From assembly GCF_021191635.1 (NCBI RefSeq), contig NZ_JAIWPR010000002.1, forward strand, positions 186,001-250,000: DNA of 64,000 nucleotides, written 5' to 3'. Under the pieces are notes generated by a model. That model did not search any database. It was given only the letters and a program-made list of their open reading frames with translations, and was not told the origin of the DNA. Positions 61,885 through 64,000 of this stretch are shown one piece after another; positions within the stretch are counted from its first letter, which is position 1; the number at the start of each line of letters is the position of its first letter. Source of the DNA: Alterluteimonas quercicellularis (lineage in GTDB: Bacteria; Pseudomonadota; Gammaproteobacteria; Xanthomonadales; Xanthomonadaceae). The position numbers and the translations under genes were made by a program.

Positions 61885-64000
61885 TCAGCCCTGCGCCTTC
61901 AGCTTGGCCAGGCGCAGCCAGGTGTCGACCACGGTGTCGGGGTTGAGCGACACCGACTCGATGCCTTCCTGCATCAGCCATTCGGCGAGGTCGGGGTGGT
62001 CGCTTGGGCCCTGGCCGCAGATGCCGACGTACTTGCCCTTGGCCTTGGCGGCCTTGATCGCCATCGACAGCATCTTCTTGACCGCCGGATCGCGCTCGTC
62101 GAACAGGTGCGCGACGATCGACGAGTCGCGGTCCAGGCCCAGGGTCAGCTGGGTCATGTCGTTGGAGCCGATCGAGAAGCCGTCGAAGATGTCGAGGAAC
62201 TCGTCGGCCAGCAGCGCGTTGGACGGCACCTCGCACATCATGATGATCTTCAGCCCGTCCTCGCCCTGGCGCAGGCCGTTGGCGGCCAGCGCCTCGACCA
62301 CCTTGCGGCCCTCGCCGAGCGTGCGCACGAACGGGATCATGACCCACAGGTTGTCGAGGCCCATGTCGTTGCGCACCTTCAGCACCGCGCGGCATTCCAG
62401 CGCGAACGCCTCGGCGAAGGAGGGATCGACGTAGCGGCTGGCGCCGCGGAAGCCGATCATCGGGTTCTCCTCCTCGGGCTCGTAGCGCTGGCCGCCGATG
62501 AGGTTGGCGTACTCGTTCGACTTGAAGTCGGACAGCCGCACGATGACCGGGTTCGGCGCCACCGAGGCGGTGAGGGTGGCGATGCCCTCGGCCAGGCGAT
62601 CGACGTAGAACGACACCGGGTCGGCATAGCCGGCGGTGCGGGCGTCGATGGCCTTGCGGGTCGCCGCGTCCTGCTGGCCGTACTCCAGCAGCGCCTTCGG
62701 GTGCACGCCGATATGGCTGGCGATGATCATCTCCAGCCGCGCCAGCCCGATGCCCGCGTTGGGCAGCTGGCCGAAGTCGAACGCGCGCTCGGGGTTGGCG
62801 ACGTTCATCATGATCTTGAGAGGCGCCTCCGGCATCGAGGACAGGTCGGTGGTGGTGCGATCGAACGCCAGCTGGCCTTCGTAGATGAAGCCGGTATCGC
62901 CCTCGGCGCAGCTCACCGTGACCTCGACGCCGTCCGCGATCGTCTCCAGCGCGTTGCCGGTGCCGACCACCGCAGGCACGCCCAGCTCGCGGGCGATGAT
63001 CGCCGCGTGGCAGGTGCGGCCGCCGCGGTTGGTCACGATCGCGGCCGAGCGCTTCATCACCGGCTCCCAGTCGGGGTCGGTCATGTCCGCGACCAGCACA
63101 TCGCCCGGCTGGACCTTGCTCATGTCGTCGAGCGAGCGCACCACGCGCGCCACGCCGGAGCCGATCTTCTGGCCGATCGCGCGGCCCTCGGTGATCACGG
63201 TGCCGCGCTCGCCCAGCGCATAGCGCTCGATCTGCGTGGCCTTGCCGCGCGACTTCACCGTCTCCGGGCGCGCCTGCACGATGAACAGCTTGCCGCTGAC
63301 GCCGTCCTTGGCCCATTCGATGTCCATCGGCCGGCCGTAGTGCTTCTCGATGGTGAGCGCCTGCCGGGAGAGCTCGTGGACGTCCTCGTCGGACACCGAG
63401 AAGCGCCCGCGCAGCTCGGCGGGCGTGTCCTCGTTGCGCACGCGCTCGCCGGCCTGGTCGGAATACACCATGCGGATCTGCTTGGCGCCCAGCGAGCGGC
63501 GCAGGATCGCCGGCCGGCCCTTGGCCAGCGTCGGCTTGTAGACGTAGAACTCGTCCGGGTTCACCGCGCCCTGCACGACGTTCTCGCCGAGCCCGTAGCT
63601 GGCGGTGACGAACACCACGTCGCGGAAGCCGGACTCGGTGTCGAGGGTGAACAGCACGCCCGAGGCGCCGACGTCCGAGCGCACCATCAGCTGCACGCCG
63701 GCCGACAGGAACACGTCCTCGTGCTTGAAGCCGTGGTGCACGCGGTAGGCGATGGCGCGGTCGTTGTAGAGGCTGGCGAAGACCTCCTTGACCTTGTGCA
63801 CCACGTCGTCGGCGCCGGTGACGTTGAGGAAGGTCTCCTGCTGGCCGGCGAAGGACGCGTCGGGCAGGTCCTCGGCGGTGGCCGAGGAGCGCACCGCCAC
63901 CGCCACGTCGCCGCCGCCGTTCTCGTCGGAGAGGCGGGCGTAGGCGCTGCGGATGTCGCGCTCGAGCTCGGGGTGCAGCGGCGCGTCGATGACCCAGCCG
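61885..64000 (-). CDS. ppsA: phosphoenolpyruvate synthase (N-terminus cut by window edge)
   Basis: PpsA converts pyruvate and ATP to phosphoenolpyruvate, AMP and phosphate for gluconeogenesis. The 705 visible codons end at the stop 61885-61887 and run past the window. They cover part of the ATP-binding domain ([39 protein letters not shown]). The phosphohistidine domain has the catalytic His in [20 protein letters not shown], and the PEP-binding barrel has GFRGASRY and [18 protein letters not shown]. The usual length is near 790, so about 85 residues are missing. Confidence 0.97.
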   Translation of the reverse strand, partial: GWVIDAPLHPELERDIRSAYARLSDENGGGDVAVAVRSSATAEDLPDASFAGQQETFLNVTGADDVVHKVKEVFASLYNDRAIAYRVHHGFKHEDVFLSAGVQLMVRSDVGASGVLFTLDTESGFRDVVFVTASYGLGENVVQGAVNPDEFYVYKPTLAKGRPAILRRSLGAKQIRMVYSDQAGERVRNEDTPAELRGRFSVSDEDVHELSRQALTIEKHYGRPMDIEWAKDGVSGKLFIVQARPETVKSRGKATQIERYALGERGTVITEGRAIGQKIGSGVARVVRSLDDMSKVQPGDVLVADMTDPDWEPVMKRSAAIVTNRGGRTCHAAIIARELGVPAVVGTGNALETIADGVEVTVSCAEGDTGFIYEGQLAFDRTTTDLSSMPEAPLKIMMNVANPERAFDFGQLPNAGIGLARLEMIIASHIGVHPKALLEYGQQDAATRKAIDARTAGYADPVSFYVDRLAEGIATLTASVAPNPVIVRLSDFKSNEYANLIGGQRYEPEEENPMIGFRGASRYVDPSFAEAFALECRAVLKVRNDMGLDNLWVMIPFVRTLGEGRKVVEALAANGLRQGEDGLKIIMMCEVPSNALLADEFLDIFDGFSIGSNDMTQLTLGLDRDSSIVAHLFDERDPAVKKMLSMAIKAAKAKGKYVGICGQGPSDHPDLAEWLMQEGIESVSLNPDTVVDTWLRLAKLKAQG

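Overview
The window is 64 kb of very GC-rich, densely packed chromosomal housekeeping DNA. It most likely comes from a Xanthomonadaceae-type gammaproteobacterium (Lysobacter / Luteimonas / Xanthomonas relatives). The main reasons are a convergent rpfG-rpfC / rpfF-rpfB quorum-sensing cluster, the neighbourhood greA-rpfE-recJ ... prfB-lysS-rpfG, a proteobacterial two-ended tmRNA with tag ANDDNYALAA, and many dispersed GTAG-headed REP palindromes. I saw no prophage, insertion sequence, CRISPR array, rRNA or tRNA. No gene-free stretch exceeds about 300 bases.

Layout. 1-2.2 kb: a cut 3-hydroxyacyl-CoA dehydrogenase behind a PsrA-like TetR repressor with its operator. 2.4-11.1 kb: ndk-rlmN-pilW-rodZ, then yfgM-bamB, then der-mobA-moeA, many joined by 4-base stop/start overlaps. 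11.2-16.6 kb: a rhodanese-MoeB fusion, a divergent LysR/SDR pair, a DUF2272 secreted protein, an alpha/beta hydrolase and a DUF1244 protein. 16.7-21 kb: folD and guaB-(83 aa membrane protein)-guaA. 21.1-25.1 kb: ssrA (tmRNA) and smpB flanking a CHASE-PAS histidine kinase, then ratA-rnfH. 25.1-33 kb: bamE/fur, recN, and the heat-shock set hrcA-grpE-dnaK-dnaJ with two visible sigma-32 promoters.

33-43.7 kb: pdxY-tyrA, dapB, carA-carB-greA behind an attenuator-like leader terminator, then rpfE-recJ. 43.8-50.2 kb: a secreted beta-repeat (PPC-like) protein, a TPR-GGDEF diguanylate cyclase, prfB with its programmed +1 frameshift, and lysS. 50.3-56.3 kb: the DSF (diffusible signal factor) system, with synthase RpfF, acyl-CoA ligase RpfB, sensor RpfC and the c-di-GMP phosphodiesterase response regulator RpfG; rpfH is absent. 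56.4-64 kb: a small lipoprotein, mntP behind a yybP-ykoY manganese riboswitch, a YiiX-like peptidase, a DUF4878 lipoprotein, a cupin, tadA, a DUF2721 membrane protein, orn, a SapA-like secreted protein and a cut ppsA.

I found no clearly new multi-gene system. The most interesting non-coding signals are these: GTAG-headed REP pairs whose heads supply the stop codons of adjacent genes; several start codons lying exactly six bases after a -10 hexamer (probable leaderless mRNAs, including a 9-codon uORF overlapping tadA); terminator hairpins inside the carAB and ndk leaders; and a long inverted repeat that forms the whole upstream region of dnaJ.
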